In this document: piece by piece, positions 48,880-57,781 of the stretch
How positions within the stretch are numbered: position 1 is the first letter of the stretch
Layout: each line of letters opens with the position of its first letter
Translations under genes and position numbers: made by a program
The notes under the pieces: generated by a model
Database searches by the model: none
The model's input: the letters and a program-made list of their open reading frames with translations, nothing else
What the model was told of the DNA's origin: nothing
NCBI RefSeq assembly: GCF_900155945.1
Contig: NZ_FTMN01000009.1
Span: forward strand, 154,347 to 218,346
Source: Marinobacterium stanieri
GTDB lineage: Bacteria > Pseudomonadota > Gammaproteobacteria > Pseudomonadales > Balneatricaceae
DNA length: 64,000 nt
Reading direction: 5' to 3'

Positions 48880-50621
48880 TGCGCTGGCTCAGCGGCGCCA
48901 CACTGGCCATGATGATCAGCCTGACACCTCTGAGTCAGGCACAGGGAGCGCCGGCCCCCGAACATGCCACCGGCATGCAACAGGCCACATCTGTTTTTGC
49001 CCGCGAGCAACTGGTTGTCAGTGCCCATCCGCTGGCGACACAAGCCGGTTATGCCATGTTGCAGCAGGGTGGCAGCGCCGTCGATGCAGCCCTCGCCATT
49101 CAAGCCATGCTGACGTTAGTGGAGCCCCAGTCCTCGGGCATCGGCGGCGGTGCTTTCATGTTGTACTGGGATGCCGACCAGCAGCGCCTGCAGGCTTTTG
49201 ATGGCCGTGAGACCGCGCCAGCAAGCGCCACCCCCGAACTGTTCATGAAGGCAGACGGCACACCCATGCGCTGGCACGATGCGCTGGTGGGTGCCCGCTC
49301 CGTGGGCACTCCCGGTGTGTTGCGGATGCTGGAGCTGGCGCATCAACAACATGGCAGCCTGCCCTGGGCCACACCTTTTCAGCCTGCGATTACCCGGGCC
49401 GAAGCCGGCTTTGAGGTCAGCCCCCGCCTGCACCAGCTGATTGCCAGCGGCATCAACCCGGGACTGGGGCGCTACCAGGCCGCTCGCGAGTATTTTTTCA
49501 CCGCCGAGGGTGAGCCTTTGCCGGTGGGCTACCTGCGCCGCAACCCGGCACTGGCGCAATCGCTGCAAACCCTTGCCCAAGAGGGAGCGGACGCCTTCTA
49601 TGAAGGCGCTATCGGTGAGCAGATTGTAGCGGCACTGGATGAGGCCAAGGACAATCCCGGTCAGCTTAGCCGTCAGGACTTGGCAGATTACCGTGCCCTG
49701 GAGCGCCAGCCTGTGTGTCGCCCTTACCTGCAATGGCAGGTGTGTGGTTTTCCGCCACCCACCTCCGGTGGCGTCACGCTGCTGCAGATCATCGGGTTAC
49801 TGGAACCCTTTGACCTGAGTCCCAGCGGCGACAGCGCGGACCTTGAGTTCAGCCACCTGCTGACCCAGGCCAGCCGACTGGCCTATGCCGATCGCGCCCG
49901 CTATCTGGCAGATGCGGACTTTGTCGAGGTCCCGGTTGAAGGATTGCTGTCCCCGGCGTATCTGCAGCAGCGCTCCCGACTGATTAACCCGAATCAGGAT
50001 ATGGGGCAGGCGCAGCCCGGTAATCCGGCGCAACTGGCCCGCAGCGATGACCAGGCACCTGAGCGCCCTTCCACCAGCCACTTCGTGGTACGCGACCGCA
50101 ACGGCAATATGGTATCCATGACCACCAGCATCGAGATGGCCTTTGGCTCGACTCTGATGGCGGGCGGATTCCTGCTCAACAACCAGCTCACCGACTTCTC
50201 CTTTGTTGCCGAGGACGAAGGCCGTCCTGTCGCTAACCGGGTTCAGCCCGGCAAGCGCCCCCGCAGCTCCATGGCTCCGGTCATCGTGTTCGATCAAAAG
50301 GGACAGCCGGTACTGGCACTGGGCTCTCCGGGCGGCAGCCGCATCATCAACTATGTGGCTCAGACCTTGCTGCGTGCACTGCACTCGGATCAGCCGCTGC
50401 AAACTCTGTTACAGCGTGGCCATATCAGTAACCGAAACGGGGTTACCGAACTGGAGCTGGGTACGGATGCAGAAAGCCTCAAGACAGGCCTGGAAACCCG
50501 AGGGCATAGCATCAAGGTAAGAGACTTGAACAGTGGCCTGCATCTGATGCGTCGGCATTCTGATGGGCGCTGGGAGTCCGGTGTGGACCCCCGACGGGAG
50601 GGCCTGGCACTGGGTGGTTGA
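48879..50621 (+). CDS. ggt: Gamma-glutamyltranspeptidase
   Basis: A 580-residue periplasmic N-terminal-nucleophile hydrolase that cleaves glutathione and other gamma-glutamyl compounds. It has a signal peptide (about 1-23). The autocleavage nucleophile is Thr399 in PSTSHFVV, and GGSAVDAALA plus SSGIGGGAFMLYW in the large subunit are typical. After cleavage the small subunit would have about 180 residues. Its ATG overlaps the stop of the short asparaginase (TGATG), so the two are coupled; both act on amide or gamma-glutamyl nitrogen. Confidence 0.95.
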   Translation: MRWLSGATLAMMISLTPLSQAQGAPAPEHATGMQQATSVFAREQLVVSAHPLATQAGYAMLQQGGSAVDAALAIQAMLTLVEPQSSGIGGGAFMLYWDADQQRLQAFDGRETAPASATPELFMKADGTPMRWHDALVGARSVGTPGVLRMLELAHQQHGSLPWATPFQPAITRAEAGFEVSPRLHQLIASGINPGLGRYQAAREYFFTAEGEPLPVGYLRRNPALAQSLQTLAQEGADAFYEGAIGEQIVAALDEAKDNPGQLSRQDLADYRALERQPVCRPYLQWQVCGFPPPTSGGVTLLQIIGLLEPFDLSPSGDSADLEFSHLLTQASRLAYADRARYLADADFVEVPVEGLLSPAYLQQRSRLINPNQDMGQAQPGNPAQLARSDDQAPERPSTSHFVVRDRNGNMVSMTTSIEMAFGSTLMAGGFLLNNQLTDFSFVAEDEGRPVANRVQPGKRPRSSMAPVIVFDQKGQPVLALGSPGGSRIINYVAQTLLRALHSDQPLQTLLQRGHISNRNGVTELELGTDAESLKTGLETRGHSIKVRDLNSGLHLMRRHSDGRWESGVDPRREGLALGG

Positions 50622-50660
50622 CCCGGCGCCACTGCGCACAAAGGCGTGCGGGCCTGGCCT

Positions 50661-52787
50661 CTATTGACGGTGAATATGGTTAACGGAGGTCAGGCTGCGC
50701 AGTTTGCGGATAACCCGTGCCAGATGCACACGGTTGAATACGGTCAGCTCCATCTGCACACTGCATAGCTGGCCATCCCGTTCACCACTGTCAATCTTGA
50801 GCAGGTTGGCACCCATCTGGGCAGCGGCCGTTGCCAGGTTGGCGATGATGCCACGCTGGGATTCCACTTCCAGCTGCAAACCCACCACAAACTCTTCTTC
50901 GTTGTTTTCCGGATCCGACCATTCCAGGTAGATGGTTTTCTCGGGGTTATCACGCAGATAGCCGATGTTGCGGCACTCGGTGCAGTGCACCACCAGGCCA
51001 CGGCCACTGCTGATATGACCAATAATGGCATCCCCTGGAATCGGGTGGCAGCAGCGAGCATATTGCATCACCATGCCTTCGGTGCCGCGGATCGCCATGG
51101 GGCGACCCTTGCTGTTTACTTCGGGCTCGCCATCCTGGACTGCCGACTCGGGACGCAAGCGCCGTGCCACCACATAGGCCATGCGGTTGCCCATGCCGAT
51201 ATCTTCCAGCAGGTCATCCAGGCTGGTGAAGTCAGCTTCCTTCAGCAGTTGCTTCAATGCAGCCCCATCAACGTCATCCAGGGATGCACCGTAGTTGCTC
51301 AGGAACTGCCCCAGCAAACGCCGGCCCAGTTCGATGGACTCATTGCGTTGCTGGCTCTTGAGGAAGTGGCGGATGCTGCTGCGCGCCTTGCCTGTGACAA
51401 CAAAGTTGAGCCAGGCCATGTTCGGCTGTGCACGGGGGGTGGTGATAACTTCAACGGTCTGGCCGCTCTGCAGCGGCTCCGACAGGGGTGCCAGACGACG
51501 GTTGATGCGGCAGGAGACACAGGAGTTGCCGATATCCGTATGCACGGCATAGGCGAAATCGACCGGGGTCGCGCCGCGGGGAAGCTCCAGGATACGCCCC
51601 TTGGGCGTGAAGATGTAAACCTCGTCCGGGAACAGGTCCTTCTTCACGTTTTCGATGAACTCCATGGAGTCACCGGCGTTCTGCTGCATTTCCAGCAGAC
51701 CCTGCACCCATTTGCGCGCACGGTTATAGGAACCCATGGCCGTTTCGGTACTGCCCTTCACCTTGTAGTGACTATGCTCGGCAATCCCTTGGCTGGCCAC
51801 AGCGTCCATGTCGCGGGTGCGAATCTGTACTTCAATGGTCATGCCACGTGCGCCAAACAACACCGTATGCAGCGACTGGTAACCGTTAGCCTTGGGAATG
51901 GCAATATAGTCCTTGAACCCGCCCGGCACCGGTTTGTACAGGTTATGCACGGCGCCCAGAATACGGTAGCAGTCGTCGACACTATCGGTGACAACGCGGA
52001 AGGCAAAGACATCCATGATGTCTGCAAACGCCTTACGCTGTACTTTCATCTTGCGGTAGATGCTGTACAGGTGTTTTTCACGTCCACTGACTTCGCCACT
52101 CAGCCCTTCCTGATTGAGGCGGGCCTGCATGGAATCACGAACCTGCTCGATTATGTCCTTGCGCTGTCCGCGTGCGTGCACCACGGCACGGCGAATACGC
52201 TTGGCGCGCATGGGGTAATAGGATTGGAACGCCAGATCTTCGAGTTCGACCTGCAGGTCGCGCATGCCCAGGCGGGCGGCGATGGGTGAGTAGATATCCA
52301 GGGTTTCGCGGGCGATACGGCGCTGTTTGTCCGGACGCATGGCACCCAGGGTGCGCATGTTATGCAGACGGTCGGCGAGTTTGACCAGAATGACGCGAAT
52401 ATCTTCCGCCATGGCCAACACCATTTTCTGGAAGTTTTCCGCTTGCGCTTCAGCCTTGGTCTCGAATTCCAGGTGGGTCAGCTTGGAGACGCCATCAACG
52501 ATATCGGCCACGGTCGTGCCGAACTGGCCTTCAATGCCGCCATAATCGATTTCGGTATCTTCAATGACATCATGCAGCATGGCCGCCATCAGGCTTTGAT
52601 GGTCCATATGCATGCCGGCCAGCACATTGGCAACGGCCAGGGGATGGGTTACGTAGGGTTCACCACTCTTACGTCGCTGGCCATCATGCGCCTGCTCGGC
52701 ATAAAAGTAGGCACGCCGAACAGTGGCTATCTGGTCATTGGCCAGATAATGTTCAAGGCGATGTGAAAGGGCGTCTATCGTCGGCAT
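50661..52787 (-). CDS. spoT: Bifunctional (p)ppGpp synthetase/hydrolase SpoT
   Basis: Controls the stringent alarmone. The 708-residue protein has an active-looking HD hydrolase domain (MAAMLHDVIEDTEID near 65), the synthetase domain (DYIAIPKANGYQSLHTVLFG near 295), a TGS domain (VYIFTPKGRILELPRGATPVDFAY near 390) and a C-terminal ACT domain. ATG 52787 has GGAG six bases upstream; the frame extension to 52829 is not conserved. Third gene of gmk-rpoZ-spoT. Confidence 0.96.
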   Translation of the reverse strand: MPTIDALSHRLEHYLANDQIATVRRAYFYAEQAHDGQRRKSGEPYVTHPLAVANVLAGMHMDHQSLMAAMLHDVIEDTEIDYGGIEGQFGTTVADIVDGVSKLTHLEFETKAEAQAENFQKMVLAMAEDIRVILVKLADRLHNMRTLGAMRPDKQRRIARETLDIYSPIAARLGMRDLQVELEDLAFQSYYPMRAKRIRRAVVHARGQRKDIIEQVRDSMQARLNQEGLSGEVSGREKHLYSIYRKMKVQRKAFADIMDVFAFRVVTDSVDDCYRILGAVHNLYKPVPGGFKDYIAIPKANGYQSLHTVLFGARGMTIEVQIRTRDMDAVASQGIAEHSHYKVKGSTETAMGSYNRARKWVQGLLEMQQNAGDSMEFIENVKKDLFPDEVYIFTPKGRILELPRGATPVDFAYAVHTDIGNSCVSCRINRRLAPLSEPLQSGQTVEVITTPRAQPNMAWLNFVVTGKARSSIRHFLKSQQRNESIELGRRLLGQFLSNYGASLDDVDGAALKQLLKEADFTSLDDLLEDIGMGNRMAYVVARRLRPESAVQDGEPEVNSKGRPMAIRGTEGMVMQYARCCHPIPGDAIIGHISSGRGLVVHCTECRNIGYLRDNPEKTIYLEWSDPENNEEEFVVGLQLEVESQRGIIANLATAAAQMGANLLKIDSGERDGQLCSVQMELTVFNRVHLARVIRKLRSLTSVNHIHRQ

Positions 52788-52809
52788 CCACGTCTCCGCT
52801 GGGATCAAA

Positions 52810-52827
52810 GGTCGGCAATGGCCGACC
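52810..52827. promoter_or_regulatory. Hairpin between rpoZ and spoT
   Basis: A perfect 7-bp stem GGTCGGC / GCCGACC with loop AATG in the 82-bp rpoZ-spoT gap. On the minus strand only TTT follows, so it is at best a weak or partial terminator that could lower spoT expression relative to rpoZ. Confidence 0.4.
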
Positions 52828-52869
52828 ATTCACCCCTGATGATGCCGCATTACGGTCGTCAGGAAAAGA

Positions 52870-53085
52870 TCAGGCCTGTTCCTGATCATCCAGCACGTCT
52901 TTTTTATCAAGCAGGTTCTCGGCGATTTCACGCAGAGCAACAACGGTCGGCTTGTCATTTTCCCACTCAACCTTGGGGTCCTGACCGCCAACAGCGATCT
53001 GGCGTGCGCGCTTGGAGGCGACCATCACCAGTTCAAAGCGGTTATCAACATTTTCCAGACAATCTTCAACGGTGACTCGTGCCAT
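52870..53085 (-). CDS. rpoZ: RNA polymerase omega subunit
   Basis: 71 residues, starting [27 protein letters not shown] and containing the conserved basic segment SKRARQI; the tail is acidic. Omega helps fold the beta-prime subunit and forms part of a ppGpp site on RNA polymerase, which fits its position between gmk and spoT. Confidence 0.95.
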   Translation of the reverse strand: MARVTVEDCLENVDNRFELVMVASKRARQIAVGGQDPKVEWENDKPTVVALREIAENLLDKKDVLDDQEQA

Positions 53086-53139
53086 TACGACCTCGAACGG
53101 GTTGGAACCAATAAAATGACAGAATAGTGTACGTAGATT

Positions 53140-53784
<645 letters not shown>

Positions 53785-53799
53785 TCAGCCAAAGCGGGC

Positions 53800-53828
53800 A
53801 CTATAGCTTGCGCCCGAACGGCGATCAA
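53800..53828 (-). promoter_or_regulatory. Predicted sigma-70 promoter of gmk-rpoZ-spoT
   Basis: On the minus strand TTGATC (53823-53828), a 17-bp spacer and TATAGT (53800-53805), about 35 bp upstream of the gmk ATG. The -35 box overlaps the stop codon of the UspA gene. Confidence 0.6.
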
Positions 53829-54265
53829 ACCACCAGTACCGGGCAGTGGGCATGGCCGGCCACGCGCTGGGACACACTGCCCATCAACATGCCGTCCACA
53901 TCTCCAGAGGTTCCTCGGCTGCCCATAACGATCAGATCAGCGTCCTTCTCGCGGGCAAAGCGGATGATAACGCGCGAAGGCCTGCCGCCCTTCACAAAAC
54001 CACGCAGTTTCTCAGCACCCTCATTCACCGCATGCTCGCGGGCAAAGTCCACCACTTCACGGGCATACTCGCGCAGGGCATCATCCGGAATCTGCAGATC
54101 CCCAGGACGCACCATCGAAAGCGACGCTTCAAACAGGCTGTGGTGTTTGAAGACACATAACAGCAGAATTTCCGCATGGGTAAGCTTTTGCAGTTCGACA
54201 GCCTTGTCCAGTGCTTCCAGTGCCTTGACGGAGCCATCAACCGGCACCAGTATTCGCTTGAACAT
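53825..54265 (-). CDS. teaD: UspA-family protein of the ectoine TRAP operon (TeaD-like)
   Basis: A 146-residue universal stress protein with the ATP-binding motif [19 protein letters not shown] (GxxG, about nine residues, GS) near the C-terminus. Last gene of the P-Q-M-Usp operon, 35 bp after the large permease gene. In Halomonas elongata the equivalent ATP-binding TeaD regulates the ectoine transporter TeaABC; the same role is likely but inferred from gene order. Confidence 0.85.
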   Translation of the reverse strand: MFKRILVPVDGSVKALEALDKAVELQKLTHAEILLLCVFKHHSLFEASLSMVRPGDLQIPDDALREYAREVVDFAREHAVNEGAEKLRGFVKGGRPSRVIIRFAREKDADLIVMGSRGTSGDVDGMLMGSVSQRVAGHAHCPVLVV

Positions 54266-54300
54266 AATCCCTCCTCGTTCGGTCCCCAGGTAACCCGGCC

Positions 54301-55581
54301 TTAAAAGGCCAGGTCACGCAGGAAGAGTGCAATCTGCGGAAACATAATCAACAGTACTGCCGCCAGCACCAGCATGAATACAAACGGCGGTGTTCCGCGA
54401 ATCACCTCCATGTAGGGCCGCTTGAAGATTGCGATGGCTGTAAAGATGTCACAGCCAAAGGGCGGTGTGGCAGACCCGATTGCAACCTGCAGGGTAATCA
54501 GCACACCGACCAGCACTGGATCCAGCCCTGCCGATTCCACCACCGGCGCAAAAATCGGCACCAGCACCAGTATCACCACAATCGGATCCACAAACATGCA
54601 GCCAACAAAGAATGCGATCGAAATAGCGATCAGCACACCGGTTGGACTCGCCTCAGCCAGGCCCACCGACGCCAGTATGCTCTGGGGAATCTGGGCAAAG
54701 GAAATAATCCAGGAGAAGGCAGCCCCGGCGGCCACCAGAATGAAGACCACGGCGGTAATCAGCCCCGTAGACTTGGCAATCTTGTACAGCTCGATCGGTT
54801 TCAACGCCCGGAATACGATGAATTCCAGCACCACGGCATAAAGCACACAGACAGCCGCTGCTTCAGTGGGGCTGAAAATGCCGCCATAGATACCGCCAAC
54901 AATAATGACCGGAAAACCCAAAGGCCAGATGGCATTGCGCACGGCCTGCCAGCGCTCCGGCCAGGTCGCTTTCTCTTCCGTGGGTACCTTGTGAATATGG
55001 GCATAGATGTAGCTGTAGAGCGCAAACATGCCAAGAATCAGAAGACCCGGCCCTATGCCCGCAATAAACAGCTCAGAGATGGAGGTATTGGAAACCACCC
55101 CATAAATGATCATGCCGATGCTGGGAGGGATCAGGAAAGCGATATCACTGGAGTTGATAATCAACGCCAGGACGAAGTTATCCTTGTAACCGGCCTTGAG
55201 CATCTTCGGTCTCAAGGGCGAACCCACAGCCACTACAGTGGCCTGTGTCGAGCCGGACACGGCACCAAACAGGGTACAGGCGGTCGCGGTACTGATCGCC
55301 AGGCCGCCTTTTACATGGCCGATGAACTTCATCACCATATCAATAAGCCGGTCTGCCGAGTGTCCTCGAGTCATGATATCGGCAGCAAGAATAAACATTG
55401 GCACCGCGATCAGCGATGCAGGGCGAATCCCGGCCATGAACTGCTGGATCATGAAGTTCATCTGATCAAAGCCGCCGAACATGGAATAGAAACCGATGAA
55501 CGCCGCCACGATCAGCGGAATCATCATGGGAAAGCCCAGTAACAACAGCACAATCATTGTGCTGACCATAATGGCAGTCAT
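54301..55581 (-). CDS. teaC: TRAP transporter large permease, TeaC-like
   Basis: A 426-residue DctM-family permease with about 12 helices, including the re-entrant segments [13 protein letters not shown] and [16 protein letters not shown], and [16 protein letters not shown] (near 228). It shares domain features with the DctM at 27465-28862 but is clearly distinct. Located between the UspA gene and the small permease (30-bp gap to teaB). Confidence 0.88.
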   Translation of the reverse strand: MTAIMVSTMIVLLLLGFPMMIPLIVAAFIGFYSMFGGFDQMNFMIQQFMAGIRPASLIAVPMFILAADIMTRGHSADRLIDMVMKFIGHVKGGLAISTATACTLFGAVSGSTQATVVAVGSPLRPKMLKAGYKDNFVLALIINSSDIAFLIPPSIGMIIYGVVSNTSISELFIAGIGPGLLILGMFALYSYIYAHIHKVPTEEKATWPERWQAVRNAIWPLGFPVIIVGGIYGGIFSPTEAAAVCVLYAVVLEFIVFRALKPIELYKIAKSTGLITAVVFILVAAGAAFSWIISFAQIPQSILASVGLAEASPTGVLIAISIAFFVGCMFVDPIVVILVLVPIFAPVVESAGLDPVLVGVLITLQVAIGSATPPFGCDIFTAIAIFKRPYMEVIRGTPPFVFMLVLAAVLLIMFPQIALFLRDLAF

Positions 55582-55611
55582 GTGAGTACTCCTGTACAGC
55601 CGAGGCCGGGC

Positions 55612-56187
55612 TCAGACCTCGGTTTCATCATCGTCATACCCGTCCAGTACTTGAGTGGACAGGTACACATCCTTGGCCACCAGGTTCTTCAGGGCAGTAA
55701 ACAGATACTGTATTCCGGTCACCGCCAACCCCAGCGGTACCCAGAGGAAGATCCACCAGACGGGTATCTGCAGCGCAGGCAGGATGCGCCCGGAATCAGC
55801 AACACTGCCGATGTAGCGGACGGAAAACACTGTCAGCGCAAACATCACCATGGCGGTGACGAAGGAGATAAATACCATCATCCATTTACGGGCACCGACA
55901 GGCAGGGCATCAAAGACCGCCGACATGCGAATATGCCGGCCATGACGCGCCGCATAACCGATACCGGCAAAAGTAATCATGACAATCAGGATTCGGTTGA
56001 CCTCTTCAGTAAAAAAGAGGCTGTTCTGGAAGACAAAACGGCCAAGCACATTGGCCACGGTATTAAGCGCCATGAGCAGGACACCGGCCCCGAGCATCAG
56101 CGCTTCGGCACGTCCGAGCCAGGCATCAATCCAACCCAGGGGGCCGGGCAATGACGACTCATGCCGTATGGAAGGGTTATCGGACAT
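55612..56187 (-). CDS. teaB: TRAP transporter small permease, TeaB-like
   Basis: A 191-residue DctQ-family protein with four hydrophobic helices (near 25-45, 58-80, 95-118 and 140-165) and long hydrophilic ends. ATG 56187 has AAGGTG upstream; the frame extends six codons further to 56205 without support. It lies 57 bp after teaA. Confidence 0.85.
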   Translation of the reverse strand: MSDNPSIRHESSLPGPLGWIDAWLGRAEALMLGAGVLLMALNTVANVLGRFVFQNSLFFTEEVNRILIVMITFAGIGYAARHGRHIRMSAVFDALPVGARKWMMVFISFVTAMVMFALTVFSVRYIGSVADSGRILPALQIPVWWIFLWVPLGLAVTGIQYLFTALKNLVAKDVYLSTQVLDGYDDDETEV

Positions 56188-56244
56188 GGATGTCACCTTG
56201 AGCAACGGGTGTCGACGCGAAGGCCGACACCCGGATGAGCAGCA

Positions 56245-57264
56245 TTACTGAGCCTTGGCGGCCTCAAGATCCTTCTTGAACTGCTCCAGCAGCGCCTTGC
56301 CGCTGTCGCCAGTCATTTCGATGAACTTGGCTTCCACCTCTTCCGCTGCTGCACGGAAAGGAGCCCGTTCTTCTTCGCTCAGGCGTACCACCTTCATCTC
56401 AGGCTTCTGCTCCATGATCTTCTCCAGCGAGCGCTCGCTCAGGCCCTGCTGGTATTCCATGATGTGGTCGAACGCGGCATCCATGGCGTCCTGAACCAGC
56501 TTCTGGTCTTCAGCCGGCAGGCCATCATAGAAGTTCTTGTTCGCCATCACCGCAGTGGTGAAGTTGTTGTGGCCGGTAAAGGTCAGCACGTCGGTTACTT
56601 CATACATCTTGGCCGACTCTACCCAGAACAGCGGGTTTTCCTGGCCCTGAATGATGTTGGTCTGCAGACCGCCGTATACTTCACCCCAGGGCAGCGGTGT
56701 CGGTGTAGCGCCAAATGCCTTGTAGGACTCAACCAGCAGCGGGTTGGTCATGACGCGCACTTTCACGCCATCCAGATCTGCCGGTTTTTTGAATTCTTCC
56801 TGAGTGGTGATAACAACCTCACCTTCCGGGAACATCTTCAACAGTTCCAGGCCATGCTCAGCGTAAGTTGCCTTGAAGGTTTCGTTGATCGCTTTGCTGT
56901 TACGGAAGAAGTGATCCAGCGCTTCGTGTGTTTCCGGCAACAGATACGGAATGAAGAAGATCTGTGCTTCCGGAATCAGAGAACCGGTGAAACCGGGCGA
57001 CTGGTCAACAAACTGCAGCAGGCCGGCCTGTGTCTGTTCCATGATATCGGCAGACTCACCGAGGGTACCGTAGGGAAACAGCTGAATGCTGTGATCGGAG
57101 TTGGCTTCGATATACTCCTTGAATTTGGACGCGTACACACCCTGCACGTCCGTGATGGCTTCCTCAAATGCGTAACGCCAGGTGGCCGCTTCCGCAGTGA
57201 GGGTTGCACCCAGTGTGGCCATTGCAACCGTGCAGGCGCCCACCAGTTTTTTCAGCTTGGTCAT
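56245..57264 (-). CDS. teaA: TRAP periplasmic binding protein, ectoine/hydroxyectoine type (TeaA-like)
   Basis: A 339-residue DctP-family receptor with a signal peptide (about 1-24, TAEAATWRY). The mature part is strikingly like Halomonas TeaA as I remember it: NSDHSIQLFPYGTLGES, LLQFVDQSPGFTGSLIPEA, YAEHGLELLKMFPEGE, TNPLLVESYKAFGATPTPL and GQENPLFWVES. The conserved glutamate after RYA, the arginine in VRVMTNP and the aromatic residues of the ectoine pocket appear to be kept. GGAG precedes ATG 57264. Together with teaB, teaC and teaD it forms an uptake operon for compatible solutes. Confidence 0.88.
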   Translation of the reverse strand: MTKLKKLVGACTVAMATLGATLTAEAATWRYAFEEAITDVQGVYASKFKEYIEANSDHSIQLFPYGTLGESADIMEQTQAGLLQFVDQSPGFTGSLIPEAQIFFIPYLLPETHEALDHFFRNSKAINETFKATYAEHGLELLKMFPEGEVVITTQEEFKKPADLDGVKVRVMTNPLLVESYKAFGATPTPLPWGEVYGGLQTNIIQGQENPLFWVESAKMYEVTDVLTFTGHNNFTTAVMANKNFYDGLPAEDQKLVQDAMDAAFDHIMEYQQGLSERSLEKIMEQKPEMKVVRLSEEERAPFRAAAEEVEAKFIEMTGDSGKALLEQFKKDLEAAKAQ

Positions 57265-57704
57265 ATCAGATCTCCAATCGTCAATTGATTGCACTACTTC
57301 CGTTTAAGAAAGCACGGCAAATGCTGTTTCGCTCTATACAGGATAAATATTTAGCATACCTAACAATAGGTTTACAAAAAAAAGACCGGAAAGTGTATAA
57401 AAAAGCAGCAATTTCACGGAAAAGGAGAGGAATTACGGGAATCAACGCGAAAAATGCCATTTATGCACTGTTATAGGGCGCTGCAATATAATGCATCGCT
57501 ATGAAAAGAATTAAATCCGTCCAAGGCCACTCAGGCCTGCTGCTTTCAAGACATTGAATGCAGTGTAGACCAGGATTTTCAGGCTGCCATTACACTCAGT
57601 AAACCCAACATTTAGTACCTTTCCCCCGGCAGCCAAAACCCCGTGCGCTCGCTCCATAAACCTGGCTCTATTACCAAGGCAAAACAGAAAAAGCAGAATT
57701 ATTA
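57265..57704. other. AT-rich gene-free region between teaA and the TonB receptor gene
   Basis: About 440 bp of clearly lower GC than its surroundings with no credible open frame. It should hold the teaA promoter (osmotic control would be expected) but I see no convincing hexamer pair. Small repeats such as TATAAT-like ATATAATGC near 57488 are present. The far end holds the Fur-controlled promoter described separately. Confidence 0.4.
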
Positions 57705-57737
57705 TTGAGATAGTTATAGCTAATAATTATCATTTGA
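57705..57737 (+). promoter_or_regulatory. Predicted promoter with overlapping Fur box for the TonB receptor
   Basis: TTGAGA (57705-57710), 17 bp, TATCAT (57728-57733). A Fur-box candidate at 57719-57737 matches 13 of 19 positions of the consensus GATAATGATAATCATTATC and covers the -10, so iron-loaded Fur would block transcription. The start site would be near 57740. Confidence 0.6.
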
Positions 57738-57781
57738 TTATAGATTCACAATTTGGACTCAAAACTATCTAAGGCTGATCC

